From positions 558,001-622,000 of the forward strand of contig NZ_PVBT01000001.1 in the NCBI RefSeq assembly GCF_002980555.1: DNA of 64,000 nucleotides. Direction: 5' to 3'. The notes under the pieces were generated by a model. The model was not told the DNA's origin and did no database searches. It was given only the letters and a program-made list of their open reading frames with translations. This DNA comes from Phyllobacterium myrsinacearum. Its GTDB lineage: Bacteria > Pseudomonadota > Alphaproteobacteria > Rhizobiales > Rhizobiaceae. Position 1 is the stretch's first letter. Each line of letters starts with the position of its first letter. The translations under genes and the position numbers were made by a program. Below are positions 9,023 through 17,263 of the stretch, in pieces.

Positions 9023-10024
9023 TTACTTGATCGCGGCCTTGATCTTTTCAGCGGCTTCCGGAGAAACCCACTTCGACCAGGTGGCTTCGTTGTTCTTCAG
9101 GTAGTATTTTGCACCGTCTTCGCCGGTGGCCTGGTTGTCGACCATCCAGGCGAGGAGCTTGTTGAATTCGACCGTGGAAAGCTGACGCTGCTTCAGATAA
9201 TCGAATGCAGGCCCCGACTTGTCGGCGAATTTCTTGGTGACGATGGTATAGATGTCGGATTTTGCCCATCCGTTCGGCTTTGGATCCGGACAATCGGCAA
9301 TGGTCGTGCAGCGCTGCCATTCCTTCTCGTCAAACGGTACGCCGTTGTCGAGCTTGACCATGGGGTATTTTCCAAGGATCGCGGTCGGGCCCCAGTAATA
9401 GCCGAGCCAGGGCTCCTTGCGCTCATAGGCCTTGGCAATCGAGCCGTCGAGGCCAGCGGCAGAACCGGTATCAACAAGAGTGAAACCGTGTTTGTCGCCT
9501 TCATAGGCCTTGTAAAAATTGGTCGTCGTGATCTGGCAGGCCCAGCCCGACGGGCAGTTGAACACGGCGCCCTTCTTGGGGTCTTCCGGCGACGGGAAAA
9601 GCTCGGGATGCTTCATGGCATCGGCGATCGTCTTGATATCCGGATGCGCATCGGCGAAATATTTGGGGATCCACCAGCTTTCCGTGCCGCCTTCGGTGAT
9701 GGCAGGCGCAGCGTAGACCAGCTTGTTTTCCTTGACTGCCTTTTCAAGCGGCTCACGAACGGAATTGAGCCAGCCTTCAGGCGCGATATCAGGCTGTCCT
9801 TTTTCGATCATCGATGTGAAGGTCGGCACCGTGTCGCCGGCAACCAGTTCCGCATCACAGCCATAACCTGCGGTCAGGACCAGCTTGTCCAGATTGGCCA
9901 GGGCTTCCGCCGATGGCCAGTTCATATTGGCAATGGTAACCGAACCGCATCCTGCAGCCGAAGCGGCTCCGGCAAAGCCGAAAAACCCTGCGGCCAGTAA
10001 AGTTGAAGCAAGCAGCTTCTTCAT
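9023..10024 (-). CDS. proX: Glycine betaine/proline betaine ABC transporter substrate-binding protein
   Basis: This 333-residue periplasmic protein begins with a clear Sec signal peptide (MKKLLASTLLAAGFFGFAGA then ASAAG). The mature part carries OpuAC/ProX-type features, including GYGCDAELVAGDTVPT, PDIAPEGWLNSVREP and YYWGPTAILGKYPMVKL; the tryptophans in these runs are the kind that form the cation-pi ligand box. The start at 10024 is chosen because it gives the signal peptide directly and has GGGAG upstream. It is the first gene of the minus-strand importer operon proX-proW-proV. Confidence 0.92.
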   Translation of the reverse strand: MKKLLASTLLAAGFFGFAGAASAAGCGSVTIANMNWPSAEALANLDKLVLTAGYGCDAELVAGDTVPTFTSMIEKGQPDIAPEGWLNSVREPLEKAVKENKLVYAAPAITEGGTESWWIPKYFADAHPDIKTIADAMKHPELFPSPEDPKKGAVFNCPSGWACQITTTNFYKAYEGDKHGFTLVDTGSAAGLDGSIAKAYERKEPWLGYYWGPTAILGKYPMVKLDNGVPFDEKEWQRCTTIADCPDPKPNGWAKSDIYTIVTKKFADKSGPAFDYLKQRQLSTVEFNKLLAWMVDNQATGEDGAKYYLKNNEATWSKWVSPEAAEKIKAAIK

Positions 10025-10507
10025 CAGTTTTGTCTCCCACTCGTTTTGACAGTTCACCCGGTACGAATCTTAACTTGGTACTGCCTTACCCAGTTGTTCG
10101 CTTGCGTGCCATTTGGCATCCTTATCGTATCAGAATGCAATGGTTTCATGGAATTAATGCGGTATATCGCGACAGCACCTGTCGATTTAACGACGCGGGA
10201 AAACCAATTGTGAAGCCGAATGTCACAATGTTCATGGGGGAAGTGTAACAAGCCGGATGATGAAAGATCAATGCTTTAGGTGATTTTTCTTCATCAATTC
10301 ATTCACTGTCCTGCGGTTTTTCCCGGTTTTACTGGCTCTAAGCGCCGGATTTTCCTGTGAAGGAATTCCAATGGACTTTCCCCGGTCGTCAGCCGCAATC
10401 CGGGGTTGAACCCTCCACTGTCCGTGAAACAGAACTGCATTCCATCTGTGGTACAATGCCCTGAAACCGCCGGTTGATGCGGCGTTCAAACGCAAAGGGC
10501 CCAAACC
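10025..10507. other. Upstream region of proX (483 bases)
   Basis: No convincing gene. It presumably holds the proX promoter reading leftwards and the promoter of the small gene at 10508. The one clear structure is a perfect inverted repeat at 10170-10184, listed separately. Confidence 0.5.
10170..10184. promoter_or_regulatory. Inverted repeat CGACAG-CAC-CTGTCG upstream of proX
   Basis: A perfect 6-base inverted repeat with a 3-base spacer, 146 bases upstream of the proX start. Size and position suit a regulator binding site for the betaine uptake operon, but no regulator gene lies beside it. Function is inferred. Confidence 0.3.
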
Positions 10508-10852
10508 ATGAAATCTCCGACGAAGAGCCGAACACCCCATGACATGCAGATGGCGTCGATGGTCATCGCCATGCGTCTGCCGATGCTGATGCTCGAGGGG
10601 ATGACGGAGACGTCTTCCAAGCCGGAATCGACGCGGGCCGTCACCGAAAAAATGGCTGCCGTGACCAATGGCGTCGTTGCGGCGCAGCTGTCGGTGATCA
10701 ATTCGGCAGCGACCTTCTGGCTGGATGTGTGGAGCGGCAAGTCGCCCGCCGCCATCGCCCAGGCCACCGTCGATAAAGCGACACGGGCGGCACTGCGGCC
10801 CGGCCGGAAAACACTGCGGGCCAATTACAAGCGTTTGAGCGGCGGAGGCTGA
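10508..10852 (+). CDS. Small uncharacterised protein
   Basis: This 114-residue ORF starts at ATG 10508 with AAAGGGCCC upstream as a weak ribosome binding site. The protein is rich in Met, Ala and Ser, with helical stretches (MASMVIAMRLPMLMLEGM; KMAAVTNGVVAAQLSVINSA) and a basic C-terminus (ALRPGRKTLRANYKRLSGGG). It resembles the small, phasin-like or 'antifreeze-like' hypothetical proteins of rhizobial genomes, but I do not recognise a defined domain. Codon use looks coding. Function unknown. Confidence 0.6.
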   Translation: MKSPTKSRTPHDMQMASMVIAMRLPMLMLEGMTETSSKPESTRAVTEKMAAVTNGVVAAQLSVINSAATFWLDVWSGKSPAAIAQATVDKATRAALRPGRKTLRANYKRLSGGG

Positions 10853-11082
10853 ATTAAGGCAGGTTTTCGGCTTTGCTGTCTGCGCCATCGTTGATTTTGC
10901 TGGTGCTTTGCGCGAAACGCCAGCAATTGTGGCGGTCGAAGCAGCATTTAAGCATAGCTGCCATGCAAATTTGCACGGGTCGTTGCTGTAAATGCGACAC
11001 GCCATGACGAAAAAACGTGATCAAACTTTAGGCAAAAAGCGCATTTGAGCGGCAACAGACGTTTTACCCCTTAGGTGCCCAA

Positions 11083-11220
11083 ATGCTTTACATCTTCAAT
11101 CGCAACAATCGCGTCCACATTGCCTGGAATGCCACGGAAAAGCGCAATGCGCCATCCAGCAATGCCAGGAGCGGCATCGCATCGGCGGTTTCCTTCATCT
11201 GGACCCGTTCGGCCGGCTGA
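11083..11220 (+). CDS. Possible 45-residue small protein
   Basis: An ATG at 11083 opens a 45-codon frame (MLYIFNRNNRVHIAWNATEK onward, ending WTRSAG). No good ribosome binding site is seen (TTAGGTGCCCAA precedes it) and I recognise no family. Support comes only from the frame and from a terminator-like hairpin 29 bases downstream. It could be a non-coding RNA instead. Confidence 0.25.
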   Translation: MLYIFNRNNRVHIAWNATEKRNAPSSNARSGIASAVSFIWTRSAG

Positions 11221-11248
11221 TCGTCCAGACGCCCCAGGCTTTCTGAAA

Positions 11249-11280
11249 CCGCTGTCCGGTCAGGGCGGCGGTTTTTCTTT
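11249..11280 (+). terminator. Rho-independent terminator candidate 1
   Basis: CCGCTGTCC pairs with GGGCGGCGG across a GGTCA loop (9 pairs, two of them G-U) and is followed directly by TTTTTCTTT. The orientation is for rightward transcripts. Confidence 0.6.
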
Positions 11281-11313
11281 GTGCTCTTGTCTGATGAAGA
11301 CCCAAGTCAAAAA

Positions 11314-11346
11314 CCGCCCTGTCCGTGAGGAGCAGTGCGGTTTTTT
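11314..11346 (+). terminator. Rho-independent terminator candidate 2
   Basis: CCGCCCTG pairs with CAGTGCGG (one mismatch) and is followed by TTTTTT. It lies 34 bases after candidate 1 and has the same orientation, with part of its sequence complementary to the first hairpin. Confidence 0.5.
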
Positions 11347-11511
11347 GCCAAATGACGCATGGCTTTCTGCCGTACAATACGCTGGCAGAGATTACAGCCC
11401 CGGTACGCAGTACCTGATCCGGAGCATGAAGCAGGGTCTTGTCTGCTCCATGCAAAGTTTTAACCGGACATCGTTACCGCGAGGTTAGCGAGAGCTTAAG
11501 CAAATCTAAAT

Positions 11512-11527
11512 TTTGGAAATTTCCAAA
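11512..11527. repeat. 16-base perfect palindrome downstream of mmsB
   Basis: TTTGGAAATTTCCAAA is a perfect palindrome lying 15 bases past the mmsB stop codon. It lacks a GC stem, so it is a poor terminator. It could be a protein-binding site or chance. Confidence 0.3.
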
Positions 11528-11542
11528 GCTTTGCCGGTGCGG

Positions 11543-12433
11543 TCAGCCTTCGCGCGTGGCATCGCGCAGGTAATTGATGATGCCGGAGAAATCCGAACCT
11601 TCGTTTCCGGCGGCGCCGAAGGCCGCGTAGATTTCTTCCGCGTGCTGGCCGAGCGGCGTCGCGGCGCCCACGCTGCGGGCGGCTTCCTGCGACAGCTTCA
11701 GATCCTTCAGCATCAGCGCGGCGGCGAAGCCCGGCTTGTAGCTGTTGTTGGCAGGCGATGTCGGCACGGGGCCGGGGACGGGGCAATAGGTGGTCAGCGA
11801 CCAGCACTGGCCCGACGACGTCGAGGCGACGTCAAACAGCGCCTGATGCGACAGGCCGAGTTTTTCCGCGAGCGTGAAGGCTTCGCTGACGCCGATCATG
11901 GAAATGCCGAGGATCATGTTGTTGCAGATCTTGGCGGCCTGACCGGCGCCGGGCTCGCCGCAATGTACGATGCGGCCTGCCATGGGCTTCAGGACCGGTT
12001 CGGCAACGGCGAACGCATCGGCTGCGCCGCCCACCATGAAGGTCAGGGTTCCCGCCGCCGCGCCGCCGATACCGCCGGAGACCGGCGCATCGACGGAGAG
12101 CAGGCCATGGGCTTTGGCGACGTCGTGCGCCTTGCGGGCGGAATCGACGTCAATGGTCGAGGAATCGATGAACAGCGCACCCGGTTTGGCCTTTCCGGCA
12201 ATCTCCTCATAGACCGACAGGACGTGCTTGCCTGCGGGCAGCATGGTGATGACGACATCGGCTCCAGCGGCCGCCGCTGCGGCGCTGGCAGCAATGGTCA
12301 CGCCGTTTGCCCTGGCGGTTTCGAGATTGTCCGGCAGGAGATCAAAACCCAGCACCGTATGGCCCGATTTGACCAGATTGGCGGCCATGGGGTTGCCCAT
12401 ATGGCCAAGACCGATAAAAGCGACTGTCGTCAT
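11543..12433 (-). CDS. mmsB: 3-hydroxyisobutyrate dehydrogenase
   Basis: This 296-residue NAD-dependent enzyme of valine catabolism oxidises 3-hydroxyisobutyrate to methylmalonate semialdehyde. The N-terminal nucleotide-binding motif FIGLGHMGNPMA (residues 5-16), substrate-binding signature DAPVSGGIGGAAAGTLTFMVGG (about 116-137) and catalytic-lysine region AAKICNNMILG are all present. The length is typical. It lies 47 bases downstream of the acyl-CoA dehydrogenase on the same strand, and GGGAGAACG precedes the start. Confidence 0.93.
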   Translation of the reverse strand: MTTVAFIGLGHMGNPMAANLVKSGHTVLGFDLLPDNLETARANGVTIAASAAAAAAGADVVITMLPAGKHVLSVYEEIAGKAKPGALFIDSSTIDVDSARKAHDVAKAHGLLSVDAPVSGGIGGAAAGTLTFMVGGAADAFAVAEPVLKPMAGRIVHCGEPGAGQAAKICNNMILGISMIGVSEAFTLAEKLGLSHQALFDVASTSSGQCWSLTTYCPVPGPVPTSPANNSYKPGFAAALMLKDLKLSQEAARSVGAATPLGQHAEEIYAAFGAAGNEGSDFSGIINYLRDATREG

Positions 12434-12480
12434 CGCAGCGTTCTCCCTGATAGTATTTTGTGTATCGGATGCGGTGTGGC

Positions 12481-13647
12481 TCAGCGGCCCATCATCGAGC
12501 GGGAAATGATCACCCGCATGATTTCATTGGTGCCTTCCAGAATCTGGTGGACGCGCAGGTCGCGCACCAGCTTCTCCACGCCGTAATCGTGGAGATAACC
12601 GTAGCCGCCATGAATCTGCAGCGCATCATTGGCAACATTGAAGCCGGTATCGGTGACGAAGCGCTTGGCCATGGCAGACCATTTCGACGCATCATGCGCC
12701 TTGCGGTCAAGCTTCGAGGCGGCCGTGTAAAGCAGGACGCGGGCGGCGGAAAGCTCGGTTTCCATGTCGGCCAGCTTGAACTGCAGCGCCTGGAACTGGT
12801 TGATCGCCTTGCCGAATGCCTTGCGCTCGGAGGCATAGCCGACCGCCTTGTCGAGCGCGGACTGGGCGCCGCCGAGCGAGCAGGCGGCAATGTTGAGACG
12901 TCCGCCATCGAGCCCGCCCATGGCGATCTTGAAGCCGTCGCCCTCCGCGCCGAGCCGGTTTTCCACGGGAACGCGGCAATTGTCGAAAATCACCTGCCGG
13001 GTGGACTGGGCGTTCCAGCCCATCTTATGTTCATTGGCGCCAAAGGACAGGCCGGGCGCGTCCTTCGGGATGATCAGGGTCGAAATGCCCTTGGGGCCGT
13101 CCTCGCCGGTACGCACCATGGTGACGTAAAGGTCGGTGTCGCCTGCGCCTGAAATGAACTGCTTGGCGCCGTTGAGGACGTAATGGCCGCCGTCGCGGAC
13201 CGCGCGGGTCTTGAGCGCTGCGGCATCCGAGCCGGAATTGGGCTCGGTCAGGCAATAGCTCGCCAGCCATTCCATCGAGGTCAGCTGCGGCACGAAGCGC
13301 TGGCGCTGCTCGTCATTGCCGTAGAGATCGATCATCCATGTCGCCATGTTGTGGATCGAGATGAAGGCGGAGAAGGCCGGGCAGGCGGCCGACAGGGCTT
13401 CGAAGATCAGCACCGCATCCAAGCGTTTCAGTCCCGAACCGCCGAACTCTTCCTTGGTGTAGATACCGCCCATGCCGAGCGGCCCGGTCTCGCGAATCAC
13501 ATCGGCGGGAAAATGCTTGTCCCGGTCCCAGGCCAGCGCGTTCGGCGCCACGCGGTCCGCCGCAAAGGCGCGCGCCATGTCCTGAATGGCCAGCTGATCC
13601 TCGTTGAGTTCGAACTGGCCGGACGCCGTATCAACGACCGCATCCAT
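12481..13647 (-). CDS. Acyl-CoA dehydrogenase, probably isobutyryl-CoA dehydrogenase
   Basis: This 388-residue flavoenzyme has the ACAD signatures CLTEPNSGSDAAALKT (about residues 132-147), the FAD-binding QALQFKLADMETEL and, near the C-terminus, QIHGGYGYLHDYGVEKLVRD and LEGTNEIMRV with the catalytic-base glutamate region. The partner gene mmsB makes isobutyryl-CoA (valine pathway) the likely substrate, resembling mammalian ACAD8. AGGGAGG stands 6 bases upstream of the ATG. Short/branched-chain acyl-CoA dehydrogenases are close relatives, so substrate is inferred from context. Confidence 0.88.
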   Translation of the reverse strand: MDAVVDTASGQFELNEDQLAIQDMARAFAADRVAPNALAWDRDKHFPADVIRETGPLGMGGIYTKEEFGGSGLKRLDAVLIFEALSAACPAFSAFISIHNMATWMIDLYGNDEQRQRFVPQLTSMEWLASYCLTEPNSGSDAAALKTRAVRDGGHYVLNGAKQFISGAGDTDLYVTMVRTGEDGPKGISTLIIPKDAPGLSFGANEHKMGWNAQSTRQVIFDNCRVPVENRLGAEGDGFKIAMGGLDGGRLNIAACSLGGAQSALDKAVGYASERKAFGKAINQFQALQFKLADMETELSAARVLLYTAASKLDRKAHDASKWSAMAKRFVTDTGFNVANDALQIHGGYGYLHDYGVEKLVRDLRVHQILEGTNEIMRVIISRSMMGR

Positions 13648-13766
13648 GATAACCTCCCTGTATTCCTCTTGATTTCCACTCTATCGCAAGCGCGGGGCCG
13701 CGCAACGATTCAGATCAGTTTTGCCGGGGGCTAGGAAGAGAAAGACATATCCGCTACTCAAAGCCC

Positions 13767-15224
13767 ATGACGCACGCAATCATGTTGCAGGGAACAGGGT
13801 CAGATGTTGGTAAATCCGTCCTGGTGGCCGGACTTTGCCGGCTTGCGCGCAACCGTGGATTGACGGTTCGCCCGTTCAAACCGCAGAACATGTCGAACAA
13901 TGCGGCGGTCAGCGACGATGGCGGCGAGATCGGGCGGGCGCAGTGGCTGCAGGCTGTTGCCTGCGGCGTGCCGTCCTCGGTGCACATGAATCCGGTGCTG
14001 CTGAAGCCGCAGTCGGAGACCGGCAGCCAGATCATCGTGCAGGGGAAAGTCTGGGGACAGGCCAAGGGGCGCGATTACCAGGCATTCAAGGCGCAGCTGC
14101 TCGATGCTGTCATGGCGTCGTGGGACATTGTCCGTGAGGGCGCCGATCTGGTCATCGTCGAGGGGGCGGGTTCCCCCGCCGAAATCAACCTGCGGGCCGG
14201 TGATATCGCCAATATGGGCTTTGCCATCCGCGCCAATGTGCCTGTCGTTCTGGTCGGCGATATCGATCGCGGCGGGGTGATCGCCTCGCTCGCCGGCACC
14301 CATGCAATCCTGCAAAGGGAGGACCGCGAGATGATCGCGGGTTACATCATCAACAAGTTTCGCGGCGACGTCTCGCTGTTCGACGATGGCCTCAAAGCCA
14401 TAACGCAGTTCACCGGCTGGCCGTCATTCGGCGTGGTGCCATGGCTGAAGGATGCGGCCCGGCTGCCGGCCGAGGATTCCGTCGTCTTGGAACGGCTGGT
14501 GAAGGGCGAGGGCCGCGCGCTGAAGATCGCCGTGCCGGTGCTCGACCGCATCGCCAATTTCGATGATCTCGACCCGCTGATGGCCGAACCGCAGGTGGAT
14601 GTGGTGATGGTGCGCAGCGGCGAACGCCTGCCCGCCGATGCGGGGCTGGTCATCATTCCCGGTTCCAAATCCACCATCGGCGACCTCCTGCGCTTCCGCG
14701 AGAACGGCTGGGACAGGGATCTCGACCTGCACCGGCGGCGCGGCGGCCATATCATCGGCATCTGCGGCGGGTTCCAGATGCTGGGCAGAACGGTGCGCGA
14801 TCCCGATGGCATCGAGGGCAGCGTGACGGAGACGGCAGGGCTCGGGCATCTCGATATCGATACGGTGATGGAGCCGGAAAAGACCGTGCGCAATGTGGCG
14901 GCGCAGTCGCTGCCGTTCGACCTGCCGCTCGATGGCTACGAGATTCATCTGGGCCGGACGACAGGCCCGGACTGTTCGCGCCCGGCCGTGCGCATCAACG
15001 GCGTCAACGACGGCGCCATATCGGCGGATGGCAAGGTGTTCGGCACCTATCTGCACGGGCTTTTCGGGGCAGACCGGTTTCGCGCCGCGCTTCTGGGCAC
15101 GATGGGCATTGCCGCCGAGGCATTCGACTACAAGGCCGGGGTCGATGCCGCGCTCGACAGTATCGCCGCCGATCTTGAAACAGTGCTGGATGTGGATGCG
15201 CTGCTCGCATGTGCCGCTCCCTGA
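13767..15224 (+). CDS. cobQ: Cobyric acid synthase
   Basis: This 485-residue glutamine-dependent amidotransferase amidates adenosylcobyrinate a,c-diamide at b, d, e and g. The N-terminal P-loop-like MLQGTGSDVGKSVLVAGL (residues 6-23) and KPQNMSNNA are diagnostic of CobQ/CbiP. The C-terminal glutaminase half has GICGGFQMLG with its nucleophilic cysteine (about residue 333) and, near residue 430, TYLHGLF with the histidine. It is divergent from the valine genes and lies upstream of the B12 riboswitch, so this riboswitch does not control it. Confidence 0.96.
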   Translation: MTHAIMLQGTGSDVGKSVLVAGLCRLARNRGLTVRPFKPQNMSNNAAVSDDGGEIGRAQWLQAVACGVPSSVHMNPVLLKPQSETGSQIIVQGKVWGQAKGRDYQAFKAQLLDAVMASWDIVREGADLVIVEGAGSPAEINLRAGDIANMGFAIRANVPVVLVGDIDRGGVIASLAGTHAILQREDREMIAGYIINKFRGDVSLFDDGLKAITQFTGWPSFGVVPWLKDAARLPAEDSVVLERLVKGEGRALKIAVPVLDRIANFDDLDPLMAEPQVDVVMVRSGERLPADAGLVIIPGSKSTIGDLLRFRENGWDRDLDLHRRRGGHIIGICGGFQMLGRTVRDPDGIEGSVTETAGLGHLDIDTVMEPEKTVRNVAAQSLPFDLPLDGYEIHLGRTTGPDCSRPAVRINGVNDGAISADGKVFGTYLHGLFGADRFRAALLGTMGIAAEAFDYKAGVDAALDSIAADLETVLDVDALLACAAP

Positions 15225-15283
15225 GCAAACCGCGCGCATTCCATTGACATTTCCCGTGGGGGGTGAATAACGTCCACGCCATG

Positions 15284-15492
15284 ATTGGTTCCCATATTGG
15301 CCAAAGGCCAAGGGATCAAAAGGGAATGCGACGGTTGTACCCTCAAGGGCGACCCCACCGCAGCCGACCCCGCGACTGTAGAGCGGCGAGGATCAATGCA
15401 AAGCCTGACGCATATGCAGAAGGCAGCCACTGGGAAACCGGGAAGGCGGCATTCATCCTGTGACCCGCGAGCCAGGAGACCTGCCAGTCATA
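15284..15492 (+). promoter_or_regulatory. Cobalamin (B12) riboswitch
   Basis: The conserved blocks occur in order: GGTTCCC (15287), AAAAGGGAATGCG (about 15317), the B12-box equivalent ACCCCGCGACTGTAGAGCGG (about 15367), GCCACTGGGAAACCGGGAAGGC (about 15425) and GACCCGCGAGCCAGGAGACC (about 15462). This is the adenosylcobalamin aptamer. It is followed by a hairpin and then by the small ORF and cobP, so it would repress cobP-cobW-cobN-cobO when cobalamin is abundant. Confidence 0.93.
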
Positions 15493-15514
15493 GAGCGTTT
15501 CCCAGGAAACGCTC
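15493..15514 (+). promoter_or_regulatory. Riboswitch-proximal hairpin, possible expression platform
   Basis: GAGCGTTTCC and GGAAACGCTC form a near-perfect hairpin directly after the aptamer. Further small stems follow (GGGCA/TGCCC about 15516-15529 and GAAGGG/CCCTTC about 15537-15555). No U-run follows, so control of ribosome access at 15565-15578 is more likely than termination. Confidence 0.45.
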
Positions 15515-15575
15515 GGGGCAATCCTGCCCAAGAACCGAAGGGTCGTGTCCCTTCAGGCCCAGCACGGAGGTTGTT

Positions 15576-15659
15576 ATGGCTGCTCGCATTGTATACGCGC
15601 TCGTTTCCCCGCCCGCATTCCGCTTGATCGTACCTGACGGATCATCGCGATTGCAGTGA
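15576..15659 (+). CDS. Small ORF (27 residues) coupled to cobP
   Basis: A 27-codon frame ([20 protein letters not shown], ending SSRLQ) starts at ATG 15576 with a strong ribosome binding site, CACGGAGG, 6 bases upstream. Its TGA at 15657 overlaps the GTG start of cobP (GTGA). It lies between the B12 riboswitch and cobP. This is the only good ribosome binding site in the leader, so translation of cobP probably depends on this ORF. I do not recognise the peptide, and it has no run of any one amino acid. Confidence 0.5.
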   Translation: MAARIVYALVSPPAFRLIVPDGSSRLQ

Positions 15660-16189
15660 CGGCGATGCCCCGGCTGAATCACGGCGTGACCTTCATTCTC
15701 GGCGGTGCCCGCTCGGGCAAGTCCAGCTTTGCCGAAGGCCTGATCATGGCTTCCGGCCTTGACCCCGTTTATCTCGCAACCGGCAGGTCCTGGGACGAGG
15801 AAATGTCGGTGCGCATCGACCTGCACAAGGCGCAGCGCGGTTCATCCTGGCACACCATCGAAGAACCGCTCGATCTGGTCGACACCCTGCAAGGGGCTGC
15901 CGCCGCGGGCAAGGCGATCCTCGTCGATTGCCTGACGCTCTGGCTGACCAATCTGATGATGGCCGGGCGCGACATCACCGCCGAGACGCGGCAGCTGGTG
16001 CAAGCGCTGCCAAAACTTCCGGGCTCGATCGTTCTGGTCTCGAACGAAGTGGGTCTCGGTATCGTACCGGAGAACCGCATGGCGCGCGATTTTCGCGACC
16101 ATGCCGGACGTCTCCATCAGGCCGTGGCGCAGGCCGCGGCAACAGTCTATTTCGTGGCAGCCGGGCTGCCGCTCACCATGAAGGGATAG
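15656..16189 (+). CDS. cobP: Adenosylcobinamide kinase / adenosylcobinamide-phosphate guanylyltransferase
   Basis: This bifunctional 177-residue enzyme (CobU in enterics) phosphorylates adenosylcobinamide and transfers GMP in nucleotide-loop assembly. The P-loop GGARSGKSS is at residues 16-24, and the downstream motifs SSWHTIEEP (containing the guanylylated histidine region), [13 protein letters not shown] and [20 protein letters not shown] are all typical. I use the GTG at 15656, which overlaps the small upstream ORF; an ATG at 15665 is the alternative. cobW follows after 4 bases. Confidence 0.95.
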   Translation: MTAMPRLNHGVTFILGGARSGKSSFAEGLIMASGLDPVYLATGRSWDEEMSVRIDLHKAQRGSSWHTIEEPLDLVDTLQGAAAAGKAILVDCLTLWLTNLMMAGRDITAETRQLVQALPKLPGSIVLVSNEVGLGIVPENRMARDFRDHAGRLHQAVAQAAATVYFVAAGLPLTMKG

Positions 16190-16193
16190 GAAT

Positions 16194-17249
16194 ATGCAGG
16201 GTCAGAAGATTCCAGCAACAGTCATCACCGGTTTTCTCGGTTCGGGCAAAACCACGATGATCCGCAATCTGCTCGAAAATGCCAATGGCAAGCGCATCGC
16301 GCTGATCATCAACGAGTTTGGCGATCTCGGCGTCGATGGCGGCCTGCTCAAGGGCTGCGGCATCGAAGCCTGCCGCGACGAGGATGTGATCGAATTGAAC
16401 AATGGCTGCATCTGCTGCACCGTCGCCGATGATTTCATCCCGACCATGACCAAGCTGCTCGACCGTCCTGACCGTCCGGATCATATCGTCATCGAGACCT
16501 CGGGCCTCGCGCTGCCGCAGCCTCTGGTTGCTGCCTTCAACTGGCCGGAGATCAAGACGCAGGTGACGGTTGACGGTGTCGTCACGGTGATCGACGCTTC
16601 CGCCGTGTCCGAAGGCCGCTTTGCCGATGACCACGACAAGGTGGATGCCCAGCGCATCCAGGACGAATCGCTCGACCATGACAGCCCGCTCGAAGAACTG
16701 TTCGAGGACCAGATCCGCGCCGCCGACCTGATCGTGCTGAACAAGAGCGACCTGATCAGCGACGCGCAGCTCGATGGCGTGCGCGGCGATGTGCAGAGCC
16801 GCTCGTCGCGCGCGCTCAACATGGTCCCGGCCAGCTTCGGCAAGCTCAGCAACGAACTGCTGCTCGGCCTCGGCGTTGGCACCGAAGAGGATATCGCCAA
16901 CCGCAAGTCGCACCATGAAATGGACCATGAAGCGGGCGAAGAGCACGACCATGACGAGTTCGAGAGCTTTGTTGTCGGGCTTGGTCCGGTGACTGAACCC
17001 AAGAGCTTTGTTGAAAAGCTGAAAACCGTGATTGCCGATCATGACATCCTGCGTCTGAAAGGCTTTGCCGATGTTCCCGGCAAGCCGATGCGGCTGGTGG
17101 TGCAGGCGGTCGGCACGCGCATCGAGCATTACTTCGACCGCGCATGGAATCCGGGCGAAGAGCGGCAGACCCGTCTCGTCGTCATCGGACTGCACGACAT
17201 CGACAATGACGCCATTACATCGGCGGTAACCGCCGCTGCCGCTGCCTGA
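16194..17249 (+). CDS. cobW: CobW GTPase, cobalamin-associated metal chaperone
   Basis: This 351-residue COG0523 GTPase has the P-loop GFLGSGKTT (residues 13-21), the metal-binding CICC motif (within NNGCICCTVADDF) and the LNKSDL guanine-specificity motif. A His/Asp/Glu-rich linker at about 240-255 (HHEMDHEAGEEHDHDE) precedes the C-terminal CobW domain. CobW is thought to supply cobalt to the CobNST chelatase. Its place directly before cobN supports that role. AGGAAT precedes the start. Confidence 0.95.
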   Translation: MQGQKIPATVITGFLGSGKTTMIRNLLENANGKRIALIINEFGDLGVDGGLLKGCGIEACRDEDVIELNNGCICCTVADDFIPTMTKLLDRPDRPDHIVIETSGLALPQPLVAAFNWPEIKTQVTVDGVVTVIDASAVSEGRFADDHDKVDAQRIQDESLDHDSPLEELFEDQIRAADLIVLNKSDLISDAQLDGVRGDVQSRSSRALNMVPASFGKLSNELLLGLGVGTEEDIANRKSHHEMDHEAGEEHDHDEFESFVVGLGPVTEPKSFVEKLKTVIADHDILRLKGFADVPGKPMRLVVQAVGTRIEHYFDRAWNPGEERQTRLVVIGLHDIDNDAITSAVTAAAAA

Positions 17250-17263
17250 CGATAGGATATTGA

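Larger units (their letters stand above)
10853..11542. other. 690-base region with a possible tiny ORF and two terminators
   Basis: No large gene. It contains a possible 45-residue ORF at 11083-11220, two tandem rho-independent terminator candidates at 11249-11280 and 11314-11346, and a 16-base perfect palindrome at 11512-11527. The terminators point rightwards. Confidence 0.5.

Noticed and set aside
11075-11488. A 137-codon frame across the tandem terminators
   Set aside because: It runs through two intrinsic terminator hairpins and has no family features. The shorter frame starting at 11083 is the only one listed, at low confidence.
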